A stretch of DNA of 64,000 bases from Chitinibacter tainanensis DSM 15459 (GTDB taxonomy: Bacteria; Pseudomonadota; Gammaproteobacteria; Burkholderiales; Chitinibacteraceae). This document shows, one piece after another, positions 39,119-48,894 of this stretch. A program made the translations under genes and the position numbers. The stretch is taken from positions 124,001 through 188,000 of the forward strand of contig NZ_AUCN01000018.1 of the NCBI RefSeq assembly GCF_000429785.1, given 5' to 3'. The notes beneath the pieces are model-generated. The model worked only from the letters and a program-made list of their open reading frames with translations, ran no database searches and had not been told where the DNA came from. How positions within the stretch are numbered: position 1 is the first letter of the stretch; every line of letters starts with the position of its first letter.

Positions 39119-40128
39119 GCAGAGTTCCCGGTGCTGATTACTGCAGCCGAAACCGCCTTGGCGGTCTCGGACTTCTCGGGCACCTTGAAGCCGTCGCCGA
39201 ACTGCTTCTTCAGGTGCTTGCAGGCGTCTTCTGGCAGGTCCTCGTCGTACGCCGTCTGCAGTGCGTCACGAAGTAGCTCGAGCTTCTCCATGAAGTTCTT
39301 CATCTGCGTGGCGGTTCGTTTAGCCATCAGGTCGGAATACGGCTCCACTGGCAATGCAACCTTCAGACGCAGATGCATACCATCGTTTTGACTGAACTCG
39401 TAGCTGAATTGGCCCAGCATCGTATTGACCCAGTCCAGCATCGCGAGGATGTCGACCGGCTTACCAGACGTGCCGAAGTTCGGTTTGAACCAGTGAAGTG
39501 CAGCGACAGTGAGGGCGATGCTCAGCGGCGCGCCGGCGCCCTTAAACTGAACCTGCCGCCAGCGTTTGAGGTAGCGGATACAGCGGCGGTACTGGGCCCG
39601 CTTGTCAGAGTCCTCGAACTTGTCGCAGACAAGCTTGGTCAACTCTTGTGGGTCGGAGACCTCCCATATACGATGTTCATCAGCTGAATTTTCCTTGCCT
39701 TTGGCTAAGTAAAGCTTACCTTCACTGCTCTTGGTGTAAACAGCCAAGTCAACGTGGTAAGCAATCTCACCATCGCTGATGTAGTTGACGGTCACGCACG
39801 GCCGACGGATCACAACAGTGCGGAAATTCGAGTCCACCGCATCACGCACCTGCTTCTTAAGTGCTACTGGGTCAGGGTACTTGTCAGGTGCGCAGTCAAA
39901 TACAAGACCAACATCAATGTCAAAGTTACCATCTAGAGGCACCACGCCTGTATGCATTGAGTAACTGCCCTGATTGAAACTTGTAAACGATGGGACATCA
40001 TCACTCAGCTTGGCTTTCAGCGCCTTAATGATGGTATTACGCTTTTCACGGAGGGTAGCCTTCTCGTCATCCTCATCAAAACAGATGACGCGATGAAAAT
40101 CTTCGAACTGTTTCTGTACTGCCGGCAT
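39115..40128 (-). CDS. CBASS cyclic-nucleotide synthase (CD-NTase)
   Basis: 337 aa from ATG 40128 (GGAGG upstream; the frame extends 15 codons further). The nucleotidyltransferase core is Gly54-Ser55 in NQGSYSMHTGV, Asp70 and Asp72 in NFDIDVGLVFD, and Asp127 in AYHVDLAVYT. The C-terminus ends GNSA, a small flexible tail suited to conjugation by Cap2. In the family it makes a cyclic di- or trinucleotide on phage infection, here sensed by the SAVED domain of Cap5. The clade and product cannot be read from the sequence by eye. Confidence 0.9.
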   Translation of the reverse strand: MPAVQKQFEDFHRVICFDEDDEKATLREKRNTIIKALKAKLSDDVPSFTSFNQGSYSMHTGVVPLDGNFDIDVGLVFDCAPDKYPDPVALKKQVRDAVDSNFRTVVIRRPCVTVNYISDGEIAYHVDLAVYTKSSEGKLYLAKGKENSADEHRIWEVSDPQELTKLVCDKFEDSDKRAQYRRCIRYLKRWRQVQFKGAGAPLSIALTVAALHWFKPNFGTSGKPVDILAMLDWVNTMLGQFSYEFSQNDGMHLRLKVALPVEPYSDLMAKRTATQMKNFMEKLELLRDALQTAYDEDLPEDACKHLKKQFGDGFKVPEKSETAKAVSAAVISTGNSA

Positions 40129-40184
40129 ACACCCTCCAGAATCAAGGAAATTGGCGGTTTTTTGGTTTAGCAACCTTCTTAAAC

Positions 40185-40214
40185 CTAATATGATGCTGAA
40201 CTCAAGTCTTTCAA
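40185..40214 (-). promoter_or_regulatory. Possible CBASS operon promoter
   Basis: On the minus strand TTGAAA (rc of 40209-40214) and TATTAG (rc of 40185-40190) are 18 bp apart, about 60 bp before the CD-NTase start. No competing candidate is better, but neither hexamer is perfect. Confidence 0.35.
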
Positions 40215-40831
40215 GTGGACTAAAACTCGGTTACTACTCGCTTAATTTATTGTCTTGAGATGTGGATTTTTTTCCTCATTCGACATTAGACATCGAGCTT
40301 AGCCCAAGTGGTTTCATCCGGTTCAGAGCAAAGCTATCACAAAGATGAGATGCAGATTTAACCTCTGACCTATGGCAACAGCCCGATTACTATCTAGCGC
40401 TTTGTTATTTGTCTGAACACTCAAGGTGCACTTTATTCTACAGAAACAGCTCGGCAGGCAGCATAAGTGTCGTAGCGATGCCCCCGAAACTTAGTGAGCA
40501 ATGAGCTTGTCCTGATTGAGTAGACAAATCAACTCGCATTACTTACCTAACTTGCATTTCGGGGGGGGGGCGCATCCAGCTCAGGCATCACATCCTCGCG
40601 AACCGTTTGCTTCGCGTGCCCATCTTCGCAAGTCCTTATCGGAAAACATGAAGAACAAATGCAAGTGGCACTCATTAACATCTACCCTCAATTAAAATTA
40701 ATTTTATCTTCAAGCTTATCGCATTTTCGATGAGCACGTAGCTGGTCATCGTGAGTAGAAAAACTTAATCGCATTTCACGAATATGGGGGTAATCAGGTA
40801 GAGTAGTCCCATCAAAAGGAGACTGGACAAT
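40215..40831. other. Gene-free spacer between CBASS and accessory genes, with a G10 tract
   Basis: About 600 bp with no gene I can support. It contains ten consecutive G (40561-40570) between AT-rich sequences. A minus-strand ORF at 40688-40882 overlaps the better-supported 64-aa gene and lacks a ribosome site. Confidence 0.5.
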
Positions 40832-41026
40832 ATGCCGCAAGATAACGTTATAAACTTGGATATAGCGCTGAAGAAAATCCACGAGCTAGCATTGGCAGAT
40901 GGGGACCTAGGTTACGCCTACTGGTATCAGATTGCTCAGCTACTAAAAAGTGCCGCTGCCATGCAAGCCGAAATCGACACTCTCAGAAAAGAACTTGAGC
41001 GATGTCGCGCACGGCGCGGCAGCTAA
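40832..41026 (+). CDS. Small coiled-coil protein of unknown function
   Basis: 64 aa, with AAAAGGAG about 10 bases before the ATG, which supports real translation. Helical throughout; the C-terminus (AAAMQAEIDTLRKELERCRARRG) is heptad-like. No known family recognised. It is followed 42 bp later by a decayed HAD gene on the same strand. Confidence 0.5.
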   Translation: MPQDNVINLDIALKKIHELALADGDLGYAYWYQIAQLLKSAAAMQAEIDTLRKELERCRARRGS

Positions 41027-41068
41027 ACGCAACTCTTTCGTGGTTACTTGTCGGTCGGCGTGAGAGTT

Positions 41069-41262
41069 ATGGAACAGAAATCATTCATTTTTTATACCTA
41101 GATTTTGACGGCGTACTACATCCAGATGGCGAGAATGCAATCGATACAAACGGACGGCTATGCCACAATCCAAATTTATTTTATTGGCTCGGTGACCTCG
41201 AGTAAGTGCTTGACGATTTTTTGCTGGTAAGGATTATTGTGTCATCTTATTGGTGCAGATAA
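41069..41262 (+). pseudogene. HAD-family phosphatase-like gene fragment with frameshift and stop
   Basis: The frame reads LYLDFDGVLHPDG, the catalytic DxD region of the small HAD family common in defence contexts, then NLFYWLGDLE, a TAA (41203-41205), and in the same frame VLDDFLLVRIIVSSYWCR and a second stop. That tail matches the IVISSSWR motif expected there. The likely start ATG 41069 (MEQKSFIF) is out of frame by one base at a run of six T (41088-41093); seven T would give an intact N-terminus. Two lesions make this a remnant. Confidence 0.65.
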
Positions 41263-41743
41263 TTTAATAATGAATATTTAATCATAATTATCAAAAGTAT
41301 TGGGATGGCGTCTTCATAGCGTCGTCAAATGTATTGCTCCGAGTCGCCATACCGAAACCATTGAGGATGCTGCACCCATAAAATTTACTATTGATTAGCG
41401 CGTGATGACCACATGTCTGTAGAGCGTTGCCACGACGACTGACGAAAGGCTGATTTATTGCAATCCTGAAACTAGCATAGACACAGCAGCCCAGTAGGAA
41501 GAGCTCAAGGATAAATATGCAAACCGATTAAACAAATGCAGTAAGAAATTGGTTTCTGAAAATAACCGACTGGCAGCAGCTGCTGTTTAGAAATGGGCTA
41601 GCCGACATCAAGTACCCAAAATTAGCGCATCAAAACCTCAAGTCACACGCTACCTTTTTACACTAAAATTGTTTCAACATGTTTCCAGGTGTTAATTAGA
41701 CAGCCAATCTATAGCAATTTACTTATTTTCTTCGATGGCCGCG
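41263..41743. other. Degenerate spacer
   Basis: No intact gene. A 30-codon open stretch (41498-41590: EELKDKYANRLNKCSKKL) reads like a coiled-coil remnant without a start codon. The rest is AT-rich and unrecognised. Confidence 0.4.
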
Positions 41744-42307
41744 CTAATCTTTACTAAGCCTTAGAACTAGGACATCTAGAAGCTCGGCACCTCTTTCACA
41801 CAAAACATTTTGCTCAAGCACCACTTTCAATTCTGACTTTGAATTAGTATAAATTTTTTTCAAATCAACAATGCTAATAGGTTTGCCATTGGGGTATTTC
41901 TCAAGTATCGACTGCGGCACATCCCCATTTGCGGAATGACGAGCATGATTCAAAAAGTGAACAATGTAGATATTCTGGAGATTCAACTCTTCGAGGCCTT
42001 CTGTTTTGGTTGTCTTTTTTATTGCATCAAAAGCAGCTTTTTTTGTTCCACCAGGGTCAAATGAAAAAGTGCATTTATATTCTGCTGCAGAATGTGGCTC
42101 ACCTCCCCTAAAGGTTAGCAAGTCAATTTCGTGCCCATGAAATTTCTTATCCATTACATACGCAAAACCAGCAAAATCATCCAAAGATGACATCGATAGA
42201 AACTTAAGCTGACGCTCGGCATTGCCATTTTTTAGCAAAAATTTTACGCTTACTTTGCTGAATACATCTGGCAAGTTTTTCAAACCAATTTCAACGTCGT
42301 TTTCCAT
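41744..42307 (-). CDS. Unknown protein with PD-(D/E)XK-like motif
   Basis: 187 aa from ATG 42307 (AAAGGTGA upstream). No family recognised with certainty. HEIDLLTFRGG (Asp62) followed by AAEYKC (Glu76-x-Lys78) has the spacing and hydrophobic setting of a PD-(D/E)XK nuclease core. It begins 31 bp after the YgjP-like gene on the same strand, so it is probably the last gene of the type I RM operon. Its AT-rich codon use differs from the upstream genes, suggesting separate acquisition. Confidence 0.6.
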   Translation of the reverse strand: MENDVEIGLKNLPDVFSKVSVKFLLKNGNAERQLKFLSMSSLDDFAGFAYVMDKKFHGHEIDLLTFRGGEPHSAAEYKCTFSFDPGGTKKAAFDAIKKTTKTEGLEELNLQNIYIVHFLNHARHSANGDVPQSILEKYPNGKPISIVDLKKIYTNSKSELKVVLEQNVLCERGAELLDVLVLRLSKD

Positions 42308-42338
42308 ACAAATCACCTTTCATAAAAATCTAAGCGGC

Positions 42339-43046
42339 TCAAAAATCATCTACACCCGTGCGAGCTAGTTCTTCATGATGTAACTTCCAGCTCGGAATAT
42401 GCTGGCTTACCAATATCCAAAATGCTTTAGAGTGGCTTTTCTCAATCGTATGGCACAGCTCATGCACGATGATGTAGTCCTGCACGGCCGCAGAGAACTC
42501 CATAATGCGCGGGTGAAACTCGATGATGTTGTTAGTGTCGCAGCTAGCCCAGCGGCCTTGGAAGTGTTTGATTCGTCCGCCGCGCGATAGCAAACCCGTT
42601 TTCTTTTCCCAGTAGCGCAATCGTGGCAATAACTTGCTGTGCGCACGCTCCATGTAAAAACGGGTCAGGAATGGGGCCAATTGCTCGTTCGTAATACTGA
42701 GCCCAGCGGGGTTTTCAATCACAAAGCGGGAAGCAGTAAAGCGCAGAGTAACGCTTTTGGCTTCGGGCTGATGCTGCACCTCAACGTAATAGCTACGCCC
42801 TGCATAGCGCAGGCGGCTACCTGTAACGATGACATCCTCAAGCACCACTTGATTAACCTGCTGCTGCTTTTCGCATATCCAGCGCGCGCGCTGCCGAATA
42901 AGCTGGGCCTGCTCTTCAACCGTAGCCTCGGGCCCACGCAACAGAACCAGCTCGCCGCGCTCAACCGTGATGTAGTGGCGTTTGAGTTCGGGGGCCAACT
43001 CAAAGCGCCATTCAATGAGAGTTTGCCCATACTGAAACTGCGGCAT
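42339..43046 (-). CDS. YgjP-like (DUF45/WLM) metallopeptidase
   Basis: 235 aa. The zinc motif His195-Glu196-x-x-His199 (VHELCHTIEKSHSKAFW) with His205 and the preceding RWASCDTNNIIEFHPR are typical of the YgjP/DUF45 family, which is often encoded directly after hsdR. Substrate unknown. It begins 1 bp from the hsdR stop, so expression is coupled to the RM genes; a role in controlling the restriction subunit is a guess from context. Confidence 0.88.
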   Translation of the reverse strand: MPQFQYGQTLIEWRFELAPELKRHYITVERGELVLLRGPEATVEEQAQLIRQRARWICEKQQQVNQVVLEDVIVTGSRLRYAGRSYYVEVQHQPEAKSVTLRFTASRFVIENPAGLSITNEQLAPFLTRFYMERAHSKLLPRLRYWEKKTGLLSRGGRIKHFQGRWASCDTNNIIEFHPRIMEFSAAVQDYIIVHELCHTIEKSHSKAFWILVSQHIPSWKLHHEELARTGVDDF

Positions 43047-43047
43047 C

Positions 43048-46000
43048 TTAGTTCTTCAGCAAAATATCGAATAAATTGCTGGCATGTTCACGCGCCACGG
43101 CACGCTCCCAACCCGCCAGCGGTATCAATAGTTTGCGCAGCAAATCTTTTACTTCGGGGTGCACATCACGCATCTGCTTCCAGTTATGCGAAGCCAAGGT
43201 ATTGCTCAGTTCGGCATGCTCGAACACTTTGGTGGTAATGACTTTGGCCACATCGTCGCTAAGCTCTTTGGCTAAATAGTGATACGCCGCCGTTTGTGCT
43301 GCATTGGCAAACCCGCTATCACCATCTTTATCGCGAATACGTTGCCCGAATAGCTCTAGCTGCTCCAAAAACTGCGCCTGCGTGATACGGCCTGCTTTTT
43401 CTTCGAGCAGCAGTTTTTCCAGCTCTTCAGCCAGTTTGTCAAAAAACGCGGGGTCTTTATCTCGGCCCGTCACTATTGTGTGTTTGAGCTGATTTTTCAT
43501 CGTCAGCGCTTGGCTGCCCGCATTTGCACCGCGCTTGAGGCGTGCCATATCACTCGCATCCAGAATCGAGACTTCATGCCCCAGCAGGCTCTTTGCAGGG
43601 CTGGCGTTGATGTACTCGTCCAGCAATTGCTGCAGCAGCACTGATTCCAACTTGGTAATCCGCTCCTTGTACGCATTGCTCGGCAACTTATCGCGCAGCA
43701 TCAGGCGAATTTCGCCGAATAGCGTGAAATAGGGCTTGAACGGAATGCCACGTACATCGGGCAAAATAATGTCGAGCGAGCGATTAAACTGCTTCACCAA
43801 GGCGATAAATTCTTCGACCACATCAAGGCGAGTATCGGGGTCCAGATACTGCTCGGCGTCGTCTTTGTAGTCTTCGCACTGCGTCACAGGGTCATGCTTG
43901 CGTGGCAGCAGCTTTAAAATTCGCTCCAGCGTCGCCTGCGCTTTCGGGATTTCACTTTCGACGCCTTCCCAGACCTGCGTAGGTTTGACTTCGCCGCCGT
44001 AGATTTTTAGCGCATGGTCTAGGTGCTCAACTACGCCGTGGTAGTCAACGATATAACCCGCATTTTTACCCGCCAAAGTGCGGTTCACCCGCGCAATGGC
44101 TTGCAACAGCGTGTGCTCTTTCAGCGGTTTATCCAGATACATCGTACCCACAATCGGCGCATCCCAGCCGGTGAGCAGCATGTCCGACACGATAATCAGG
44201 CCGATATTATTGGCATGCACTTGCCCATCGCGGCCTTTGCTTTCATCGCCATACGGCAATGGGAATAGCTTACTCACAAAGGTACTAATTTCATCGGGCA
44301 ACAGGGCTACAGGCGTTTTCTTGGCCTTCACTTCAGCCTTGATGCGCTCTTCAATCGAGGCAATTGCAGCCGCATCGACCCCGCGCTTTTCTGCCTCTTC
44401 GGCTTCGCTATGCCCAGTGCGCTTGGAAGTAATCCCCGCCAGCGAAATCACCACGCGGCTCTCGAAAGTTGGTAAACCTGCCTTGGCGCGCTCCGCCATT
44501 TTGGCGTCGAGCAAATCCTTGTACGCCACCGCCATCTCGCGGCCATCGCACACCAGCATGGCTTTGAGGCCCTTGGCCTGCACATTGGCTAAAAAGTGCT
44601 CAATCAAATGCTCGGCGACTTTTTCCAAACGGCCCGCAGCAGCACGCCATTGCCTTAATAGCTCTTGCTTGAGGGCGACTTTTTTAGCTTCAGATTCTTC
44701 GCCAAACATCGCTTTAAATGCGGCATCAAGGCCCACACTGGCCACCAGCTCAATCCATGCATCGAGGTATTTAATCGGCAGCGTTGCGCCATCGGCCACC
44801 GCTTCGTGCAAGCGGTACTCGTCAATGTATTCGCCACCGCCAAACTCCCCTAGCGTGTGCTTGTCGTCTTGCAGCAGTGGTGTACCTGTAAAGGCCACAA
44901 ACTTGGCGTTGGGCACACTGGCGCGCATAAAGGCCGCCAAAAAGTCGTATTGGCTACGGTGCGCCTCATCGACCAGCACATAAAAATTGGCCTTAGTGCT
45001 CAAGACGCGGAAGTTAATCTTCTCGCGGGACACTTCCACCCATTTCGGCTTCAGCAATACGCCGTCTTCATCGGCCATGCCAAAGTGGGCATTGGTCTGC
45101 TCTACGATATAAAAATCGTTGTCGACCCGAATCCGTACATGCCGCTTGGCTTGCTCGCTGGGTTTTAATTCATCGCCGTCATCCGCATCTTCAGGCGTAT
45201 CTGGCCCATCGCTCTCAGCTTGTTCGTCTTGCTCTTGGAATTTATGCACCGTACTGGTCAGCACGCTGCCGTAGTCATTCGACAGAATCTTAATCAGGCC
45301 ATCGACTGAATGCGCCTTCATTGCCTTAATGCCAATGGCGCAGAACGTCTCGAAAATCTGTTGGTCGAGGTCTTTGCGGTCGGTTAGCACCAATACGGTC
45401 GGGTTATTCAAGCCCAAAGCATCGCTGCGTAAATAGCGCGCCAGTAAGGCCATCGTTAGCGACTTGCCGCTACCCTGCGTATGCCAGACCACGCCACCCA
45501 TTGGCTTCGGTGCGGTCAAGCGGGCCAAGGTTTTGCGAATCGCCCGCCATTGCTGATACCGCGGCAATTTCTTCATCACCTTGCCATCGCGCACCTCAAA
45601 CAGCACCAAATGCGTAATCAGCTCGAGAAAGCGGCTTGGTTCAAACAGCGCCCAAAGCAATTCGTCCTGCTCGCTCGGCTCGTCGCCCAGCGCTTTAATC
45701 ACCTGCTGGCGTTCTGCTACTTGCAATCGATAGCGGGCATAGTAATCGGGCTTGGTTGCAATCGCGGCATACCGCCCTTGGCGGCGATTTAAGCCGACCA
45801 GCACTTGGTTAAACACAAAATGCGGTGCAAAACTGCGTTGATACCCATCGAGCTGCCCGAGTGCCTCTTCCAGCCTGTGGTGTGATGCTTTGCACTCAAT
45901 CATCGCCAGCGGCAGTCCGTTCACAAACAGCAGAACATCAGGCCGAAATTTATCACCATCGGCATTCGCGCCAACAAACTGGTCGACCACATGAAAATCA

Positions 46001-46356
46001 TTGTTTTTGGCATTGCCGGCGTCAAAAAAGCGCACGCTTTTCATCAAGCCCTGCGCGTCTTTCACCTGAATATCGCTGCGGTGAACGACCTGCTCCCAAA
46101 ATGCACGATTCGCGGGGATTAGCTCGTCATTCACCCGCTTTTTCAGCTCAATCACCGCCGCAGCTTCGCCCCCCGCTGTATCGGCCAGCCAAGGGTTTAG
46201 TGCCAACAAACGCGCCTGTAATATATCGAACAATATCGGCGCTAAATGGCGCACTTCGGGGTGGATGTCTTTGCCAGAGAGGTGGGTGTAGCCCAGTTTG
46301 ACCAGGCTGGCGATGGCAGGGTTTTCGACGCCGATTTTTTCTGCTGCTGAACTCAT
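43048..46356 (-). CDS. hsdR: Type I restriction enzyme, R subunit HsdR
   Basis: 1102 aa. N-terminal PD-(D/E)XK nuclease ([19 protein letters not shown]), then the SF2 translocase with Walker [20 protein letters not shown] box [16 protein letters not shown], motif III FTGTPL, and motif [22 protein letters not shown]. Cleaves unmethylated DNA after ATP-driven translocation, with HsdM and HsdS. It overlaps the HEPN/OST-HTH gene by 4 bp and is followed by the metallopeptidase. Confidence 0.95.
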   Translation of the reverse strand: MSSAAEKIGVENPAIASLVKLGYTHLSGKDIHPEVRHLAPILFDILQARLLALNPWLADTAGGEAAAVIELKKRVNDELIPANRAFWEQVVHRSDIQVKDAQGLMKSVRFFDAGNAKNNDFHVVDQFVGANADGDKFRPDVLLFVNGLPLAMIECKASHHRLEEALGQLDGYQRSFAPHFVFNQVLVGLNRRQGRYAAIATKPDYYARYRLQVAERQQVIKALGDEPSEQDELLWALFEPSRFLELITHLVLFEVRDGKVMKKLPRYQQWRAIRKTLARLTAPKPMGGVVWHTQGSGKSLTMALLARYLRSDALGLNNPTVLVLTDRKDLDQQIFETFCAIGIKAMKAHSVDGLIKILSNDYGSVLTSTVHKFQEQDEQAESDGPDTPEDADDGDELKPSEQAKRHVRIRVDNDFYIVEQTNAHFGMADEDGVLLKPKWVEVSREKINFRVLSTKANFYVLVDEAHRSQYDFLAAFMRASVPNAKFVAFTGTPLLQDDKHTLGEFGGGEYIDEYRLHEAVADGATLPIKYLDAWIELVASVGLDAAFKAMFGEESEAKKVALKQELLRQWRAAAGRLEKVAEHLIEHFLANVQAKGLKAMLVCDGREMAVAYKDLLDAKMAERAKAGLPTFESRVVISLAGITSKRTGHSEAEEAEKRGVDAAAIASIEERIKAEVKAKKTPVALLPDEISTFVSKLFPLPYGDESKGRDGQVHANNIGLIIVSDMLLTGWDAPIVGTMYLDKPLKEHTLLQAIARVNRTLAGKNAGYIVDYHGVVEHLDHALKIYGGEVKPTQVWEGVESEIPKAQATLERILKLLPRKHDPVTQCEDYKDDAEQYLDPDTRLDVVEEFIALVKQFNRSLDIILPDVRGIPFKPYFTLFGEIRLMLRDKLPSNAYKERITKLESVLLQQLLDEYINASPAKSLLGHEVSILDASDMARLKRGANAGSQALTMKNQLKHTIVTGRDKDPAFFDKLAEELEKLLLEEKAGRITQAQFLEQLELFGQRIRDKDGDSGFANAAQTAAYHYLAKELSDDVAKVITTKVFEHAELSNTLASHNWKQMRDVHPEVKDLLRKLLIPLAGWERAVAREHASNLFDILLKN

Positions 46357-47264
46357 TCAGTGCTCTCTAGCAGTGCTGTTTCAGGTTGATGGGTACGATA
46401 AAAAACAATGGTGTGATTGTCGGGTAATTTGCGTTCGCCCAATTCAAACAAATTGGTCGCTTTAATAAGCTGGTCCCAGCGCTTGAAGCGGTAGCGGCTC
46501 GGAAAGTGTTCAGGGTAATGCTGGCGAATGTAGTTGATTGCATCATTCAGCTTGGTCCAGCCTTCCGAAGCCAGTTTTTGCTCGGCCTCACGTAATGCGG
46601 CCACCACTGGCGTCCACTGCCACATATGCTCACGACCACCCGAGGGGTCAATGCCATAGAACAGCAGGTCTTTAAACTCGCTTGTGTCATATAGCTGGGC
46701 CATCATATTTCGAGCCTCATCCAGCGCAGCGAGGTGTGCTTTTAACTCTTCATGCTGGACGCGAACTTGCACATAACAATCATCCAGATAGTCAGAAGCA
46801 CTGTTCAGCGACGCCTCATCTTGCAAGTCAAAACGCTCAAAAAAGTGATGCACCAGCCCGTTACGCATTTCAACTAAGGCACTGAGCTGCCCACTTATTC
46901 TTTCAAACTGCTCGGGGCTGACTTCGGTTGTCGAGTTAAGTCTAATTCTTATTTTTCCATCATAGGGTTCATCATCCCTAGTCGTATCAGACTCAGTATC
47001 CTGCCCATCAACCTTCGGCAAATGCACATGCTCACCCGTAAATTGCTTCACCAATTGACCAAGTGTTTTGGTGCGAACGGCCTCTTTCTTGTCATCCAAG
47101 GTGTGGCGAATGCCATCCTCAGTTTGCACTACTTCAAAGTTCGAATGCGCCAACAGCACCTTCAGCCCACGCTCATACCATTGCAACATCAGCACCACGC
47201 GCCCCAGCTTGCGCTGTACGTCACGGTTTAAATTGTGAAGAGGTCTAATTGGGCCGAATGGCAT
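46353..47264 (-). CDS. HEPN-like and OST-HTH (LOTUS) protein embedded in RM operon
   Basis: 303 aa, not a standard RM subunit. A helical N-terminal half carries Arg134-Asn-x3-His139 ([16 protein letters not shown]), the R-x4-H pattern of HEPN ribonucleases. The C-terminal 80 residues ([40 protein letters not shown]) match the OST-HTH/LOTUS RNA-binding fold pattern. It overlaps hsdR by 4 bp and follows a 68-aa gene after hsdS. An RNase tied to a type I RM system recalls PrrC and RloC, though the fold differs. Inference from motifs only. Confidence 0.65.
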   Translation of the reverse strand: MPFGPIRPLHNLNRDVQRKLGRVVLMLQWYERGLKVLLAHSNFEVVQTEDGIRHTLDDKKEAVRTKTLGQLVKQFTGEHVHLPKVDGQDTESDTTRDDEPYDGKIRIRLNSTTEVSPEQFERISGQLSALVEMRNGLVHHFFERFDLQDEASLNSASDYLDDCYVQVRVQHEELKAHLAALDEARNMMAQLYDTSEFKDLLFYGIDPSGGREHMWQWTPVVAALREAEQKLASEGWTKLNDAINYIRQHYPEHFPSRYRFKRWDQLIKATNLFELGERKLPDNHTIVFYRTHQPETALLESTE

Positions 47265-47337
47265 TATTCATTTTCTTTGCAAACTAGTGCAGCACTCGTA
47301 TAGGTGCGAAATTTATAAAGTAGTTCTAACAGTTGAC

Positions 47338-47544
47338 TTATAACTGTCTTCGCTTGCCACACTTTAAACATTTCTCACCGCTAGACAGTGCCTTCCAGTC
47401 CAAACATTGTTCTTTTCCTGGGCATTCAGGCAAATCTGTAGTTCCCCCAACAACCACTCCTTCAATTATGCCAGTTTCAATGTCAATTTTAATTTTCTCT
47501 CCCAAATCAGGTGGAATTACTGGATGAGAAATTTGGTCCGCCAT
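47338..47544 (-). CDS. Small Cys-rich protein in RM operon
   Basis: 68 aa. GGGAG lies 7 bases before ATG 47544, directly after the hsdS stop, which supports a real gene. The C-terminus has CPGKEQC followed by CLKC, a likely zinc knuckle (C-x5-C-x12-C-x2-C). No family recognised. It lies between hsdS and the HEPN/OST-HTH gene. Confidence 0.55.
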   Translation of the reverse strand: MADQISHPVIPPDLGEKIKIDIETGIIEGVVVGGTTDLPECPGKEQCLDWKALSSGEKCLKCGKRRQL

Positions 47545-47546
47545 GT

Positions 47547-48830
47547 TTAAACTCCCACTTTACAACTAGGTACTCGCCACTCACCACTCAACAGCTTTTG
47601 CATCAGCCCGCGTTTTAGGGTTTGGTAGTGGGTCTGTTTGTTCGTAAGCGCAGCAATCTTTGCATTTATCCCGTCTAATACTTCAGCTATTTTTAGCTGC
47701 TCGCTCATTGGGGGCGTCGCTACTTTCAATTGCGCCAAATCGTCGAAATAAATCCGAATCCGAACACCACCATCACCTGAGCGCCCAACGAAACGTTCCC
47801 ATGCATCTGAACGGCGGAAATGGTCAAGAAAGTCTGCGGATAGTGCCTGCGGTTTAGTAGAAAACACGACGTAATCGGGGCTAACCATCACAGTCTGATT
47901 CTGAACATTGCGGGCAATCGAGCCAATATTGATACGCATCGGGTTATAGGCAAACGCATCGGGCTCAACAATGCGACATCGGTCAGTGGATGCCCCCTTT
48001 ACCCGTTCCCGCATTGGCACTAAGCCATCACTTTTCAAAACACCGCACAGCTTGTCGTCATCGAGTTCGCCTGCATTACGCTTGCGACTTTCCGCAGCCA
48101 AAGCACCAAGTGGCTGCACAGTCCACCCCGCAGGAATCTCACCCAGCTCGGTTTGCTGAAATTCGGTGTGGGGGTGCCATTGGCCATTGGCGTCTTGGGT
48201 GCCGACGCCTTGGCTGAACAGGGTTTGCATCAGGCCGCGCTTGAGCGTGTTGGTCGCATCAATCTGCCGTGCAATCACGTCCAGCTTGTCGTCCACCGCA
48301 GTCAAAATCGACGAGATTTTTTCTTGTTCGGACACTGGCGGCAAGGGGATTTCTAAGCCATCAATTAATCCCTTGCTCAAATTGGGCTGAGCCGCACCCT
48401 GGCACATTGAGAGCAATTTCTCGGACTGGCTTTCTAACACCCAAAACAAGTATTCATTGAACAATTCAGGGCAAGTAGACCGTATAGATAAAACGGCCTG
48501 ATTTGTAGCAGCCTCAATCTTTAACTGAGCAATCTTCCCAGCCGTTGCACCATACATTGCAACTAAAATTGCTCCAGCTTCGACAAGTTTGGCGCTTGAA
48601 TTGGTTAAGGCACTCTCAGAAATACATTCTTCAGTCGTCACAACCTTTCGACTATTTACCTCGCCCGATTTCACCCAGGGAATCGTACCGATGAAATTTT
48701 CAGCAAGACTCCTATTTGGAGTTCCACCCGCATAACTTCTAGTCAAAAGAGATAGTCGTTTTGACTCCCAATCCTCAGGAATCCACCCAATCGCCGTTTC
48801 TTTATATCCCGCCTTACCGACCACATTCAT
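47547..48830 (-). CDS. hsdS: Type I RM specificity subunit HsdS
   Basis: 427 aa with two target-recognition domains, each followed by a conserved helix (LPPVSEQEKISSILTAVDDKLDVI and TPPMSEQLKIAEVLDGINAKIAAL) ending in the KRGLMQ segments. The second half begins TELGEIPAGWTVQPLG. It sets the recognition site for both methylation and cleavage. The first domain is more AT-rich than the second, as often happens when specificity domains are exchanged. Confidence 0.94.
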   Translation of the reverse strand: MNVVGKAGYKETAIGWIPEDWESKRLSLLTRSYAGGTPNRSLAENFIGTIPWVKSGEVNSRKVVTTEECISESALTNSSAKLVEAGAILVAMYGATAGKIAQLKIEAATNQAVLSIRSTCPELFNEYLFWVLESQSEKLLSMCQGAAQPNLSKGLIDGLEIPLPPVSEQEKISSILTAVDDKLDVIARQIDATNTLKRGLMQTLFSQGVGTQDANGQWHPHTEFQQTELGEIPAGWTVQPLGALAAESRKRNAGELDDDKLCGVLKSDGLVPMRERVKGASTDRCRIVEPDAFAYNPMRINIGSIARNVQNQTVMVSPDYVVFSTKPQALSADFLDHFRRSDAWERFVGRSGDGGVRIRIYFDDLAQLKVATPPMSEQLKIAEVLDGINAKIAALTNKQTHYQTLKRGLMQKLLSGEWRVPSCKVGV

Positions 48831-48894
48831 TGCAAAACCTCACTGGTATTACCCTGCAGGTCAATATCAAAAATAGCCACAGACAGATACCCCA

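Noticed and set aside
40688..40882. 64-codon minus-strand ORF upstream of CBASS
   Set aside because: Overlaps the 64-aa plus-strand gene that has a clear AGGAG; this ORF has no ribosome site.
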